Shown here one piece after another: positions 1 to 12,252 of a stretch of DNA of 64,000 bases. Under the pieces are notes generated by a model that was given only the letters and a program-made list of their open reading frames with translations, did no database searches and was not told the origin of the DNA. Source of the DNA: Entonaema liquescens (taxonomy: Eukaryota; Ascomycota; Sordariomycetes; Xylariales; Xylariaceae). The first letter of the stretch is position 1. Each line of letters opens with the position of its first letter. The DNA lies in NCBI GenBank assembly GCA_902805475.1, contig CADCSX010000002.1, forward strand, positions 3,286,001 to 3,350,000. Reading direction: 5' to 3'. The position numbers and the translations under genes are program-made.

Positions 1-1659
1 TCGGAGAACACCAGGAGTTGTTCCCTAAACTTTTAGTCCTTGTAGTGTCAGATATCAACAGCAATTCATCTCGCCAATTCACCACAAAGGGGTTTGATCG
101 AACGTGACACATCTTTAGCCTAGTAGACACTCGGTAGAGTCGTGGTACTCTACATTCAAGCCCTGTACCTCGGCTTAGAGTAGGTAGACGGTATCAGGTG
201 CTGTCTACCTACGTATGTAAGTTTGGCGAGGTACCTCTAAGAGGGTGGCGCGCATTGAGGAATTAGACAAGACTAAGGATAGCATGCTAAGCTTTAGGTG
301 CCAATGAGAGGTCATTTACACCCTTGTCATATTCTAGAATAGGGAAAAGAACAATGAAATTCTATAAAATTTTATGAACGTTTGAAAATACCTCGAAACA
401 GGTAGACATCGCATTTATTCTGGAGTGGCTCGTATCAAATCCTTAGTCTTGCCCGATTTCTTCATGAATGCGCAGCACTCGTAGGTGGCGAGGGGGCGAA
501 CACTGCGCGTAGCCAGCACTAATACCGAAGAGCGTGCCGTTTCCCGAAATCTAAACCTTGAGGCTACACAAGGCGAGATGCGCGGAGATCTTATGTGTGC
601 AGGGGAAGTTTATAACGTGCGATCTAGACGTCGAGTTCGGTGTATGTGGCGAATAGCCTGCGTTGTGGCCAATGTCGACCTCGGCGGATGGAAATGAGGC
701 GGGAGAGAGAGTTCTGCTGCACCTAGGTGCTGCTTTCTATTGTATGTTTACCGAGGGAAGTATAGATAGAATTGTGATACGATTTAAGATTTCACTGTTA
801 CTTTTGAGTTATGCCACATTTGAATCTGTTAACATTGCAGATACAGTTATTGTAATAATTAATTCGATGTTACGTACGGGAGTACGTGCAATCTCATGAT
901 AGTTACAGTACAGATCCCTTCAGATCGTTATTTTCTCTTGTTGGTATGTCTCCAAATTTTGTGTTGGTTTAGACACAACGATATGCACCATCATCCCTAT
1001 CTTCGGATTCGTAGCCTTACTGTTTTCTTCCACGCGGTAATTCCTCATTATTTTTTCCTTTTTAATTATTCACTGAAGCCTATACCATCCCATATAAATG
1101 ACGGTGAACTACGCCTCATGACTTCCGTAGCAATTCTCGTTCCATCCTACCCAGTAGTGCCCAAAGTATACTGGCCATATTTCACGGGATCTCTTTTAGT
1201 CCCCCAATACCACTAAGTAGTAGAGTGCACTCGCATCTAGTAGTTAGTCAGATTGGTTTGTATGTTTCAGGTATGACACTCAGTCTATACCTCACATGTT
1301 TAGTCATAATAGACTAAGTAGCCGCCATTAAGATAAATATCTTCCGCCCAGTTCGACATAATATTACGGGGTATCTTGAATGAAAATCACTTCATAAGAA
1401 TACCTCCATCCTGGGCGTAGGTAATCATTGGCGGTAGTAGAAAATTCAAAACCCAAAACACCGGCCCAAGAAACAAGTAACGCTTTCACGCGAACCAAAC
1501 AAGTGCCGGACCCTAACAGGCGCAGAATGTGAATGACGCATGGTATCTCTGAAAATATGACACCGGGTCAATCTGGGAAAATATTCGGTAGGCTGAGACA
1601 TATACAGGCCGCATTGCAAGTCTCAATAACGGCAACACTCATCATAAAATATCGCCGCG
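1..1659. other. Intergenic, no gene recognised
   Basis: I see no convincing gene here. The open frames between about 485 and 1216 are short, overlap one another and match no family I know. The last part is the 3' flank of the minus-strand gene that ends at 1660. Confidence 0.5.
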
Positions 1660-2852
1660 TTATTGCTCGGATCCGAAGTCGACAAAACTCTCCCAAGCAT
1701 CTCCCCCGGTTCCACCAGCCGGAGTGCCTAGGCGACTATAGCTTTCGACCGAAATATCCAGGGGTCCCATAGAATCTGCTATTGGTGAGGCGAAGCAGTC
1801 GTCTGGGAGAGGGAGATTCTGAGACGCGAACGCGTCAGACTCCTGATCCACAGGACTGATTTTGGCGCTATCTTCCTGTGCTGTGATCTCACTAGGGTAT
1901 GGCCCGAACATCTGGTATGTTGAAGGGTTGCCATCTAGGAAATGCATCGCCATTGGATCGTTCATATCAATATTTGCCATCATCTTCACCTCGTTTGATA
2001 ATTCCGAAGTAAAGACGGAAGAGGATGTTGATTGCTGCGCTAATTGAGGATCAAGATGAAGAGGTGGGAATGCGGAAGGCGTCTGGTATGGAGTGCTCTT
2101 GGTGTCGGATGTGTCCGCATCTGTTGATGATGCAGGCGTCAATGCGGGCGGGGATGACATTGCGGTAGCCGAAGTAGGTATAGGGCTTCCAGTTGTGATG
2201 GAATCCCTCCTGTCAAACTGTGATTGAGAAGACACAGACTGGGTCCTGGTTGCTGGAGATCCTTGGCTAGACCCCGAAGTGGACATCCGATGCGAGAAGT
2301 TCGTGTCTGTATTCATAAGCGGAGCCATATACATAGAATTGCCTAAGTTTTGTTGGTATGACATGGCCGTTGGAAATGATTCGCTGAAAAGTCGGTTGAC
2401 CTCGTTGTACCTGGCCATGGTAGCCATCGCCGCTTGAGTGGTAATGTATGCGTTCACACGATGGTTCATATCCGGGGAGTTCGTTTGCAGATGAGCAGTA
2501 AGGTACTTGTAGTGGCGGGGTAGGTCGTCTTCTTCTTCCTCGTACATTTCTTCCTTTAGCACAATTTCCTCGCTCACTTTGAGACCTCGACCTGTCCGTC
2601 GACGGTGGATCTCAGATGCCTGTCGAGCAGACTGTACTCTAGCCTCTAAACTTCGGTCGGCTCGTCTTGACGCGGCAATGTAAGCTCTCTCCTGGTTTTC
2701 TTCGTGGGATCGTTCAGTCTGCAATAACGAGTTAGAAGTTCACTGAATAACTAAGTGGAAGGGAATAAAGAGCTTGCCTTTTGCGCCTTTATAGGCGGAA
2801 CTCGTTCGTTGGCCGGCATGGCGGTTGATAGGTCTAAAGATCTCTTCGGCAT
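1660..2852 (-). CDS. Conserved Pezizomycotina protein of unknown function (377 aa, two exons)
   Basis: Two exons, 2852-2778 and 2718-1660, give 377 aa. The short first exon encodes MPKRSLDLSTAMPANERVPP and runs in frame into TERSHEENQERAYIAASRRA. I recall this N-terminal block, rich in Arg and Glu and followed by an acidic EEMYEEEEDDLP stretch, from a conserved family of hypothetical proteins in Aspergillus and Fusarium. The rest is low-complexity, Ser/Thr/Pro-rich, with no transmembrane segment or signal peptide. The basic-acidic start and disordered tail would suit a nuclear regulatory protein, but that is inference. The intron (2719-2777) appears to start with GC rather than GT, the rarer GC-AG class. 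It is needed because the second exon has no suitable ATG of its own at the conserved start. Confidence 0.75.
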
Positions 2853-5800
2853 GGGTTTGGATCTATTGTGAACCTTAATATTGAAGGTAGGACGGACACC
2901 AAAGTCGATTTAGGACTGATGTACGTTTGGATGTGTTGGCAAGCTAAAGTGAATAAGCCGGATAAGGGTTCTTGTGCGAAGACAAGTTAGGTCCGGTTGT
3001 ACTATATAAGTCTCTTAACGGTAGAGATTCATAAGCTGAGGGTGGGGTGTCTCGGGCCTCGTTGGCATCTGCAGCCACAAAGGTAAACACTGATGTGTAT
3101 ATTTGACTTGAGTTAACGGGAATCCGAAGCACACTGGCCCTTGTATATGAAGTATTGGAGCTGGGATGGCAGTTGATCACAATAAACCGTGAGACGTAGG
3201 CTATGAGGGCTGAAGCGTCTACGTGAATCGGTTCTTCGTTTGACTTGTCTTTTTTCAGGTTGCTTCACGTGCTGTACGGGTTTGATTTGCGTCGACGCTA
3301 TATTCCTAATGCGGAACGTCGACTAAGACGGAAGCCGCTATGGTATGTTATAATATAAAGTGTGAACCCTTCGGTTATAAGCCGTAATGTGATACCTCCA
3401 AGCTCCTGTCTGGGAATAGCCGGATGGGGGAACAGCTCGGCCTTAGTATCCGTGCTGCTGTTTAAGGTATCGGTTGGCTGTAGGCAAGGGGTGATGGGCT
3501 GTAGTGAAAACGGAAGCTTAAGCTCAAGCCCAAGGTAAGACGAGATGGGTGGTAACAAATGTAGAAGTAACGAAACAGGATACGGAACCCAGAGAGGAGA
3601 GAGAGACAAGCATATTATACATATATAGATACAGGAAAAGGATTTTCCCATGTTCGGAATCGCGAAGCAGTAAGAGGTACATGATAAACCCCCATTGCGT
3701 AACAAGGCCGCAACAAGAGCATACCATGTTGAGGTACCTGTCCTGGGACCAATGGTTTCGATCGAAAGGCCAGAACAAGGATTCTACCAATTCCTGATGC
3801 GGGAGAACGCCCAAGCGGCGATCGATCGCGATGAAAAATCTGGAGCCAATGAGATAGCCGGAAAGCTTTGAGACCAAGCAGGGATTGTACCGTCATGGCT
3901 TGATGATAGTTCTCTAAGTAGCCCCCAAAGAGGATTAGCATCAGAGGTTTCTGGGCCTTGGGTCCATAGCTCCCCGCTTCTTCTTCTACGTACCGTCCGA
4001 ACTGTTCCAGAGTCCTTCGTGGCTCACATTAGCCTTGTATTCTTTTTAACTTTTAGGTACACATGTACGTATTGCACAGCCCGGAAGCCATTAACGTTTC
4101 TTACTAGAGAGGTCTGCCGATGCTACTGGTTGTAGCTAGAAAATTCGTAGCAAATCTAAAGAACACCAACGAAGTAGATTCTATATAGGGGTTGGCGTAT
4201 ACCCGCCGGATACATAAGAGATGAGTGTGTACAGAGTACCCGAATACGTAAATCCAGCTTAACGGGTAGATCTATCTGAACTTCACCCAAATGATGTAAG
4301 TCTACTGTGATCGACGGCACTATAACACTCGCAACACGTTTCTGGTATTACACAAGCAAATATCCAGAGCTCAAAAACAATGTATATTTACCTGAACTTT
4401 ATGGATTTAATCAGTTACCAATGTCACGAGGGGGTTTTTGATAGACGCGATTAGTACCGCAATTAGCAAGGGTGGTCAACTTCTGGTATGTTGAGGCTAT
4501 TCGGGGTAGAGGATTATGAAAAAGTGATAGAAGACTACCGTAGATGCACCACTTCGTAACAGTATTGGAGCTCTAATACGACGCAATTATTACCTAAATT
4601 TAACGTCAAAGCTATCTCAAAGCACTTCCCATAGAGGGTATAGACAAGTAAACTACCTAAACTACCTAAACACCACCTTAGGTACTTAATTGCTTTCCTT
4701 AAACAAGTGCCATCTTGAGAGGATACTTATTAAAGTTAAAGTCATTCTCCACCATCCGCCTCCCTCCGCCAACTCCACTCTCTAAGATTGTTCCGACTGC
4801 CTAAAACATGCATACTTAGATAGGTACCTAGATAGCTAAGCTATCTAGCTGAGGTTGAGCTTGCGAGCTTAAGAGGCGCTTTCTTTGTTAGCTAGAAATT
4901 TTATATTTACTTTTTTGTTCCTACAGCAAAGGATGTGAGACCTAAGCTTTGCTCCTTGCTCCTTGCTCCTCGGAGAAGAGAAAGTAAACAGTCGTAAAAG
5001 AAAACATTCGTGATAGTTCTCCGGATCTTACCTCCACTAAGATCGCGCCCAATTCCTTCTTCCTACGTACCAAAGGAAATCGAGATGCTACGTAGATTAT
5101 CTGTCATATTGATATCAAGCCATGCTCAGCGGAATTGTTACGACCGGAGCTTTTGCTACGAACTTCTCATACGAGATGCAACTGAGAACAGCTAAGTTTC
5201 ATAAGATAGCAAACTGCAAGCAGCTGATGCATTTCAATTCCGTTCGGGCCTTTGTTGTTTAGAACTTTGTAGAACCTCAGAGTTGACATTCAGCCTTACG
5301 CCGAGCCAATCATAGCACGAAGTGCGCAAAGATATCGTAGCAGCAAGCCCGCTAGCAACAACAAATGCTGGTATAGCTATATTTTATTTAGCTAATTCCC
5401 CCAATCATTGCGAATATCTGGACTACAAGAGTTGGCTTATACCCATTCAATGGTTTGCGCATGCATAGGCGGATGGACATGCTGGGCGAAGACCCGGCTC
5501 GTTGTCAGGTGGAAGATTCGATCAAGAACGCATTTTAACGATTGCCATCATATTTTGCGATGAGTGATATCAGCCGTTAAATCCGCGGGCGGAGCCAGTT
5601 GGCTTGAAACGAACGAACCAAAGAGGTGACGAGACTATCCTATCCTTTGCTCTTTTCCTATTTGGGAAGTTTATGGCTCTTTGAATCTTGGATTATCTTG
5701 ATGCTTCGGAGCAAAACGTCCGTTTTCTGGGTCTTCAGCTGTGCCTCACCTTGGGTACTTAGAGCCTTAACAATTTCTCAGTTCCTCGGCATCCAATCAA

Positions 5801-5872
5801 CCCAAAAGAACAAAATCCCTGCTCCGGGCACTTACACAAGCCATATGTGGCGTTGCGGCTTTTGAAGGCATT
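2853..5872. other. Gene-poor intergenic region
   Basis: About 3 kb with no supportable gene. Overlapping frames at 3298-3941 on both strands have no recognisable domain and look like chance. The stretch carries scattered TACCT/AGGTA motifs, for example at 4660-4690, and a compact palindrome cluster at 4817-4846. Confidence 0.45.
4821..4846. repeat. Adjacent palindromes (TAGGTACCTA plus hairpin)
   Basis: Positions 4821-4830 are the perfect 10-bp palindrome TAGGTACCTA. It abuts a perfect inverted repeat with 8-bp arms AGATAGCT/AGCTATCT around a single A (4830-4846). No gene start lies close by. It belongs to the family of TACCTAGGTA-type motifs seen in many of this window's intergenic spacers. 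Confidence 0.6.
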
Positions 5873-6697
5873 TATGGCGGACCATAGGAGCCACTTTGCC
5901 AAAATCGATTTTTGGTGGCCGTAAGGGGTAATTTATCCCTAGCGTACGCACAAGCCATATACATCACGTCTACTTATGCGTAATACGAGTCGCATATTGC
6001 TGTTAGATACATATTTCTTTTGGCTTGACAACAATAAATCTCACGTCTTGTACGAGGCTATACAATTAAACCTCTTGTTCAAAGCCTATTTGATCTATCA
6101 AGTCCATCCAATTTACTAGGTAGTCAATCAGGCAGTCAATTAGGTAGGCGACTAGGTAATCTATCTAAGTAGGTACCTAAGTAATCAATTACCTGAGGTA
6201 AGTAGGTAATCTATCTAGTCTATCTAACCTATCTAATCTATCGTTTATCTTCAATAAAATAAGTAAGTAAATAAGTATGCGAATTTTGTACGGGAACTAA
6301 GACTCGGTAAGCCGCATTATGTGTAACAGGACTACTTGACAATCCGAAGAACTGTATTAAATAAACGATATAGATTGTATTGTAGGTTGTATTGTAGGTT
6401 GTATTGTAGGTTGTATTGTAGGTTGTATTGTAGATTAGGTATCTGTGTATAGCCTCGTATAAGATGCTTGCTTAAGTAAGTGTAGTCCTTTTAAAGCAAT
6501 ATGTTACCTTTTTATAAGGGTAATGCTGCTTCAACAGGTAATCTGAGGTAATATATTTAATTTACCCATATAAAATACAAGTATTGACCATTAAATTTCA
6601 AGTATCCGACCGATAAAATCGATTGGCGCTTGACTAAATCTAGTTTAGTGGCCGACCAAAATCGATTTTGGCAAAGTGGTATATATGGTCTGCCATA
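5873..6697. mobile_element. Candidate MITE with about 49-bp terminal inverted repeats
   Basis: The left arm (5873-5921) and the reverse complement of the right arm (6649-6697) share a near-identical block. It reads TATGGC(G/A)GACCATA, a short variable part, then CCACTTTGCCAAAATCGATT, then TTGG and GGCC. The arms bound 825 bp with no coding capacity. Inside are a dense TAGGTA-motif patch (6115-6245) and a 12-nt tandem repeat. This matches a non-autonomous DNA transposon (MITE) in size and structure. I could not define a target-site duplication, so the outer ends may be off by several bases. Confidence 0.5.
6375..6433 (+). repeat. 12-nt tandem repeat, 5 copies (TTGTATTGTAGG)
   Basis: Four exact copies of TTGTATTGTAGG are followed by a fifth that ends TTGTATTGTAGA. 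They lie head to tail inside the candidate MITE. This is a minisatellite and its copy number is likely to vary between strains. Confidence 0.9.
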
Positions 6698-8180
6698 GCA
6701 TTTCCCCCTTAATCTTTTTTTTTTCCTTTTTACGCACATTTGACGTAGCTAACCCCTCAACGTGAACAAATACTCAGACCGAAAAACAAGTTCAACTTGC
6801 CTGCTGTTCAATCAAATACTAAAACGGACTGGCATGTCTTTCCCCGCTGTAGATCTTGTCCTAAATTTTCACCATTATCTACGTAATTGTAATATGTTCA
6901 CAACTATGGGATTCTGTCTTCGCCCCTTCAAATGCCATCCTGACCCTACATGGGATTTCCGTTCGCCCCATCCGATACCAAGCATTTTTGATTAATTGTT
7001 TGTCTTACCATACCTAACGTCCCGTCAAGTTTCGCGGCTATTAAATCACACCAACTGAACATTGACGCGTAATAGAATTACATCAAACCAATTTACCTTA
7101 TGCTGTTCCGTAGTCAGTCAGATCCCATACTTTTATTTTGGCCCTTTTTGTGGACCAATCCGGATCAATAACTAAAACCTGCTTCTCTTGGGGAGAGTAG
7201 CCAACCCCTTGCGTAATGTGACAATTCCAAAATCAACGGAGACACCTCGGTCCATGATATATCCCTTATTTACCAAATTATCTTATTTCTTCTAAATACA
7301 ACGTTCCCGAGGTGTTGATATTATTAATCATTTTCTCGCAAGCCTTTCCTCGGAGACTGTCTTTTAACTCTTCTATTGAGAACTACTACCACTAGATAGC
7401 ACCTATGCCGGCGAAAGCTACTCGAGGTGTCTCATACCATTGCATACATAGTAACTGCTAGTAGTCCCGCTTTGATACCATTTCAATGGGGTTGAATGTA
7501 TCTATTTACATTGTAGATCCAAACCATATCACAATCCAATTTAAGGTATAAGCTATCCATCTAGTTTCCACCTATCAGTCCACCATTATCATGAGATCTC
7601 ATTATACATGGAGGGGTAGTCCTCTAACATATGGAGCAACTAAGCATACCCACCGAACTCTCGGCGTACAAACCTTCCTCGCGGGCTAGACCCTACCTCT
7701 CATTCTGTTTTGGAGTTATATTACTCTAAACCTAGAAGAACCGACAGCTCTACGTGATCTATTATAAGGTACGGTAGTTGATTAAGCTGCCGCGACACCT
7801 AGTTATTGTTATGTGACATGGGTACCATATACTTCTGTACGTTACGCACCTTAGTCTTATACCATACTTAGGTACTTACATAATACAATACCTTCCACCT
7901 ACCATGCAGCAGTTATATAAGGAGGCATGAAGTATAAGCTTGGTGAGCTCAAGTCATTTGAACCCTAATGAACTTCCTTCCACTATGATACCTTCATAGA
8001 AGAGTTGCTAACACCCATGACAACAGACGAGATCCATCATCAAGGTTCAATCTAGACCCATCTACGTTCTTACCGGCCTTGATGACAAGTAGAACCATAA
8101 TGAAATTAGTATGACCTGTGAAAAAAGCTTCTTAGGCGCGAAAAGAGAAAGGCTTAGATGTGAACTAGCCTAGAAGCATT
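6698..8180. other. Intergenic, nothing recognised
   Basis: I find no gene, RNA or clear repeat. Short frames at 6762-6995 have no family resemblance. Confidence 0.4.
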
Positions 8181-10450
8181 TTAATGGTTGTGGCCCTCAA
8201 GGAACCTGGTATCTTCGGAGCCATCACTCCATATCCCGATAGGTCCAGGAGCTTTACTGATATCTTTGAAGCAAAAAGACCCTACTTTTCTCTGATATCG
8301 GGAGACAAAACACATTTTACTCCTCTCCGATGCCATATGCCGACAGTAGCCCGAACTCTCTTGACTCAAGCCTGAGGACTCTAAGGTACGCCGGTCCCCC
8401 ATAGTCACTCGCTCTTTTTACGCGCCAAAAATTATAGGCAGCCATGGCCACTGGGAAGAAAGAAAGTAGGCTATTATTGTAGTGCGAAAGGCTCTCTTGT
8501 CTTCTTTGAAGATGGTCGGCTCAGTCTTAGTTCGGCGCCAAAGACCTCCCCAGATCGCCCTAAATAGGGCATACGAAATTGTTCGGGAGATCTGCTCAGG
8601 GTTATGGTAAGCACCCTATTACTCACTAATTCGCCTAAATCTAATCATCATATTCTAGGTGTGATCTCTATTAGCAATCTTCATGCCTCTATACCTGCCC
8701 AATTTCTACCCGCAAAGCTTAGTACCAGAGCTTCTGACCCATGGTCCTGGTCCTGAGCTGTTGGCCTGTGCTATACAGCTACTCGATGGCACAATCCATC
8801 TTGTGGGTCTACGTTATCCGTACGATCTCCCGGCATCGCGATCCGCAATGGCGGCTATCACCCGCGAGGCGCTACCCAGGTGGTATAGTAGAGCCATTTC
8901 CATTTGAGGTCTAGTTGCTAGCGCTTAGCCCTCCTGTGACGGGGTTTCGGGAAGCTAGGACACCGACGATGTTCAACCCGGGGCGACAACTAAGCGGTTC
9001 GATATCACGTTGGCTTGGTATACAACGCTATCGCCAGGGGACTAGAAACAAAGTTTGCGCCCAAAGCTCTCCTTTCCATCAGATCCTATTCGACTATGTG
9101 CTTGTTCGCCCAACTTGCTCCACGAATATCTAGGAACATGAACCTAGGGACATGTATTTTAAGTTTAGAGCTGTAATCCCTTCAACCCTATGGCAACTGA
9201 ATCCATCCCCTACACGCTTAATAGGCATGACGCGTGATGAGGTTCGCGTGAGGTTATCTTAAGGGGCATATGAGCTCGATCACTTGAACTCTTCAATATT
9301 GCTCACTCGGATTTTCTTGTCATGTGTCGTCGAGAGGTCTTCTCGTCTTCCTACACCATTAACATCTTGTTGGTTTTTGTTTTATCGTTAAGTAAGCTTA
9401 CAACGAATGAGCCGCGTTAGCCTCTTGATAGCCCACAGAATGTACATCGGCTAGGAAGCGTTACATCCCATCCATACCAAATTTTACACGTTTTTTGACT
9501 CCAGTCCCCCTATTCACTGACGGCCACCCAGGTTCTTGCACGTTGCTTTTGGAGTCTACTCCTTAGCAGGAATTTTATCGTACATGGAACAATGGCCTGT
9601 TGTTTAGGTAGACGACCACATTATATCAACCATACCTTATTTTTCTGTGTTTACCCCTCCAAGGCCAGGGGTTGAATGGCACCACAGCAACCCCGCGGGC
9701 AACTACCTAAGAGACCCCTCACCGCCCTGGTCGTCAAGGGGTGAGTATGAAAATATGAGGCGACTTATTCCTACGCAAACCACCTATAGCTACAAGCATC
9801 TTGGGTATCTTCTAAATCGGGGCATATTGACCGCTTGAGCGCATTGAACTCACTCCAGCCCCATTTCCGGGACACCGACGCATGCCGTGATCTTATGCTC
9901 TTAGGAAGGCTTGCAAATCCGCACGTGGTCCGGGGTCAAAGAGCATCGCACTCATACAAGATCCCAACCCTCTACGGATCCGTATCCCATGAACAATCCC
10001 GGCCCCTCAACGAAAACAGGTCCAATTTATATCCCATTACTCTTGGGGCCACATACCAAATAGTTATGGTATGCTTCACACCGCTCGTGTTGTGGGCAAG
10101 TCTAATGCATCGACGTTGCACTGGACTACTTGTTGATCTTAGAAATATACATGGGTGTGTTTACAGCGGTTCCGAGCTCAAGGGGTTTCTGACGAATCAG
10201 ATACAATGCTTGTTCGGCGATTTCTCTCGCTACCAGACACAATTAATCAGATATGCGACTTCAGAAGAACTTTTCATGCAGTCAAAGCGTCCACACATGG
10301 GGCGATACAACGTACTGCCGCACGTTGGCTCCTTGATGCATCAAGTTTCGATGTAGTAACAGGAGCCAGCCTGCTTTCGTGCCGTGCCTGTGCCGTACCC
10401 ATGCAGATTCGCAAGCGCACATGGCAATATCCTGGCTTCTGTAGATAGTA
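8181..10450. other. Unrecognised coding-like fragments, possibly a decayed gene or element
   Basis: Several plus-strand frames follow one another here (8184-8375, 8683-8907, 8915-9133, 9647-9838, 9835-10356, 10155-10448). The two longest overlap in different frames. Their composition looks more protein-like than the flanks, but I recognise no domain, and neither strand shows reverse-transcriptase, integrase or transposase motifs. It may be a frameshifted relic or simply GC-richer spacer. Confidence 0.25.
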
Positions 10451-10545
10451 ATCCCAGGAGGTTGGAATATTTATACGTAGAATACTGGCCTTCGACTTGA
10501 CTTGAAAGCCCAGTTCTCTATTCTTCAGTTAAATCTAAAAAGCTG

Positions 10546-10553
10546 TATATAAG
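10546..10553 (+). promoter_or_regulatory. TATA box of the esterase gene
   Basis: TATATAAG lies 80 bp upstream of the ATG at 10633, a normal distance for a fungal core promoter with a short 5' UTR. A second support is the start context CACGATGGC. Confidence 0.55.
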
Positions 10554-10632
10554 GATCCTCACTCGGATCACAGCGTAACGAAATTCAAATAATTCATACC
10601 TACCCATATCATTCAGCAGAAGGAGACTCACG

Positions 10633-11637
10633 ATGGCAGCACCAAAGAAGCATTCTTACAAGTACGAACCTGAGTTCGCGGCCTTCTGGGAGAAACTCGT
10701 TGGCCAAGGCGCAACCTTCCCAGACGAGTCGTTAGAAGAGCTACGCGAAGCCAACGACAACTTTATGCGTGCTATGTTCGCTCAGTTCTCGCCGATACCC
10801 AGCGTCATCAGGACTAAGCACTCAACCAAGTCGCACGACGGTGCTGAGATCGATGTCTACCGGTACGCTACCGAGGAGCAGAGGTCCAGCAAGACGCCGC
10901 TGCCGGCAGTCCTACACATACACGGTGGAGGTATGATGGGTGGAAGCGTCGAAATCTTCGCGCCTTATATCTACAACTTAGTCGATAAGACCGGTATCCA
11001 GTTCTTCGCTGTCGAATACCGTCTCGCCCCCGAACACCCTGATCCTACTCCGGTCGAAGACAGCTACGCGGCCCTGAAGTGGGTCATAGAGCACGCCGCT
11101 GAATTCAGTGTCGACGCCACACGGCTCGGTGTTATGGGCGACAGCGCTGGCGCCGGTCTCGCCGCAGGAATATCACTCTTGGCTCGCGACCGTGGCCTAC
11201 AACCTCCCATCAAGAAGCAAATCCTTGTCTACCCCATGCTTGACGACAGAACCATCTTCTCCTACCACGCCCCCGAATACGAAAGCCCGCTAAAGGAATA
11301 CGTGATCCTTCACACCAAGACCCTCATCCGTTGCTGGGAGTTTCTCCTTGGCAAAGAAAAGGCGGGCAAGCCCGAAGCCGATGTTAGCATTTACGCAGCA
11401 CCTTCGCGAGCAAAGGACCTAAGCCACCTACCCGCTACCTACATCGAAGTCGGCAACCTCGACTGGTTCAGAGACGAGTCGATCGACTATGCCAAGCGAC
11501 TATCCGACGCCCACACGGAAGTCGAATTCCACATCTTGCCAGGTGTGCCCCACGGCTTCGAGGTCGCCGGCCCCACTCTCACGGCCAAGAAGGCCGTAGA
11601 CTTACGAGTCGACGCCATCAAGGCGCTCGCACACTAA
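10633..11637 (+). CDS. Alpha/beta hydrolase, HSL-family esterase/lipase (334 aa)
   Basis: A single-exon serine hydrolase of the hormone-sensitive-lipase (alpha/beta hydrolase fold-3) family. The oxyanion-hole motif HGGG is at residues 97-100. The nucleophile elbow GDSAG is at 169-173 with catalytic Ser171. The acid is probably Asp277 in GNLDWFRDES, and the base is His307 in GVPHGF. The length is typical for the family. There is no signal peptide, so it is predicted to be cytosolic, hydrolysing short acyl esters or similar small substrates. The natural substrate cannot be read from sequence. Nothing around it suggests a pathway. A TATA box 80 bp upstream and the purine-rich start context support this ATG. 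Confidence 0.93.
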   Translation: MAAPKKHSYKYEPEFAAFWEKLVGQGATFPDESLEELREANDNFMRAMFAQFSPIPSVIRTKHSTKSHDGAEIDVYRYATEEQRSSKTPLPAVLHIHGGGMMGGSVEIFAPYIYNLVDKTGIQFFAVEYRLAPEHPDPTPVEDSYAALKWVIEHAAEFSVDATRLGVMGDSAGAGLAAGISLLARDRGLQPPIKKQILVYPMLDDRTIFSYHAPEYESPLKEYVILHTKTLIRCWEFLLGKEKAGKPEADVSIYAAPSRAKDLSHLPATYIEVGNLDWFRDESIDYAKRLSDAHTEVEFHILPGVPHGFEVAGPTLTAKKAVDLRVDAIKALAH

Positions 11638-12203
11638 GGGATACCTAGATGAAAAAATAGTATAGTACTCAGGTAAAAAGCATACCACGAGAAAGTAAAT
11701 AAAGAGTCCATGTTAACTCTCATCATCAACGAGTTTTGATTTTTACGTGCCGTGCCCAATGCCAAGGTGATGCTCTGATAAGATCGTGAAGTGCCTAAGG
11801 TCCGTAACCAATAAATTCGTAGAACGGAACACAACATTTGGAAAACCAGGCCAAAATGCGCCGATTCGACTCCACTCGTGATGCTTCAACTAGGTCGCCA
11901 CGTGGACACCTTGCTTCAGGCATTGAGACTCGTGATATGCACAAGTACGGCAAAGACACCCATGTTGAAAAAAGAGTGAGAAAAGAAAAAGAGTAGATAT
12001 GCACGTAAAAGTCAGGTATGGCATAGTTGTGGGACAAGCAATTGCGGGTATCACACTGCCAAAGATACAAACGGGTAAATTGAAAAAAGATCAAGCAGAA
12101 TGGCGGGAGAACATAACATCACTTGATGGAAAAGAAAATAGGAAAGGAAAAAGCAAACTTGAAAAAAGAACAAAAAATAAATAAATAAATAAATGAAAAA
12201 ATG
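11638..12203. other. Intergenic between esterase and tRNA-Lys
   Basis: Holds the 3' flank of the esterase and an A-rich tract (about 12080-12203) downstream of the minus-strand tRNA gene. No gene is recognised. Confidence 0.45.
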
Positions 12204-12209
12204 AAAAAA
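12204..12209 (-). terminator. RNA polymerase III T-run downstream of tRNA-Lys
   Basis: A run of six T on the minus strand begins 43 nt past the tRNA 3' end and is followed by a second six-T run. It is farther away than usual but could end pol III transcription. Confidence 0.4.
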
Positions 12210-12252
12210 GAGAGGTTGCTAATCCCAGTGGACTGGGAAGCATCAGGAATTG

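Noticed and set aside
3298..3941. Overlapping 108-135-codon frames on both strands
   Set aside because: No family resemblance, no splice context and mutual overlap in several frames; treated as chance.
6375..6433. CRISPR-like array
   Set aside because: The repeats are contiguous 12-mers without spacers, in a fungal genome; it is a minisatellite.
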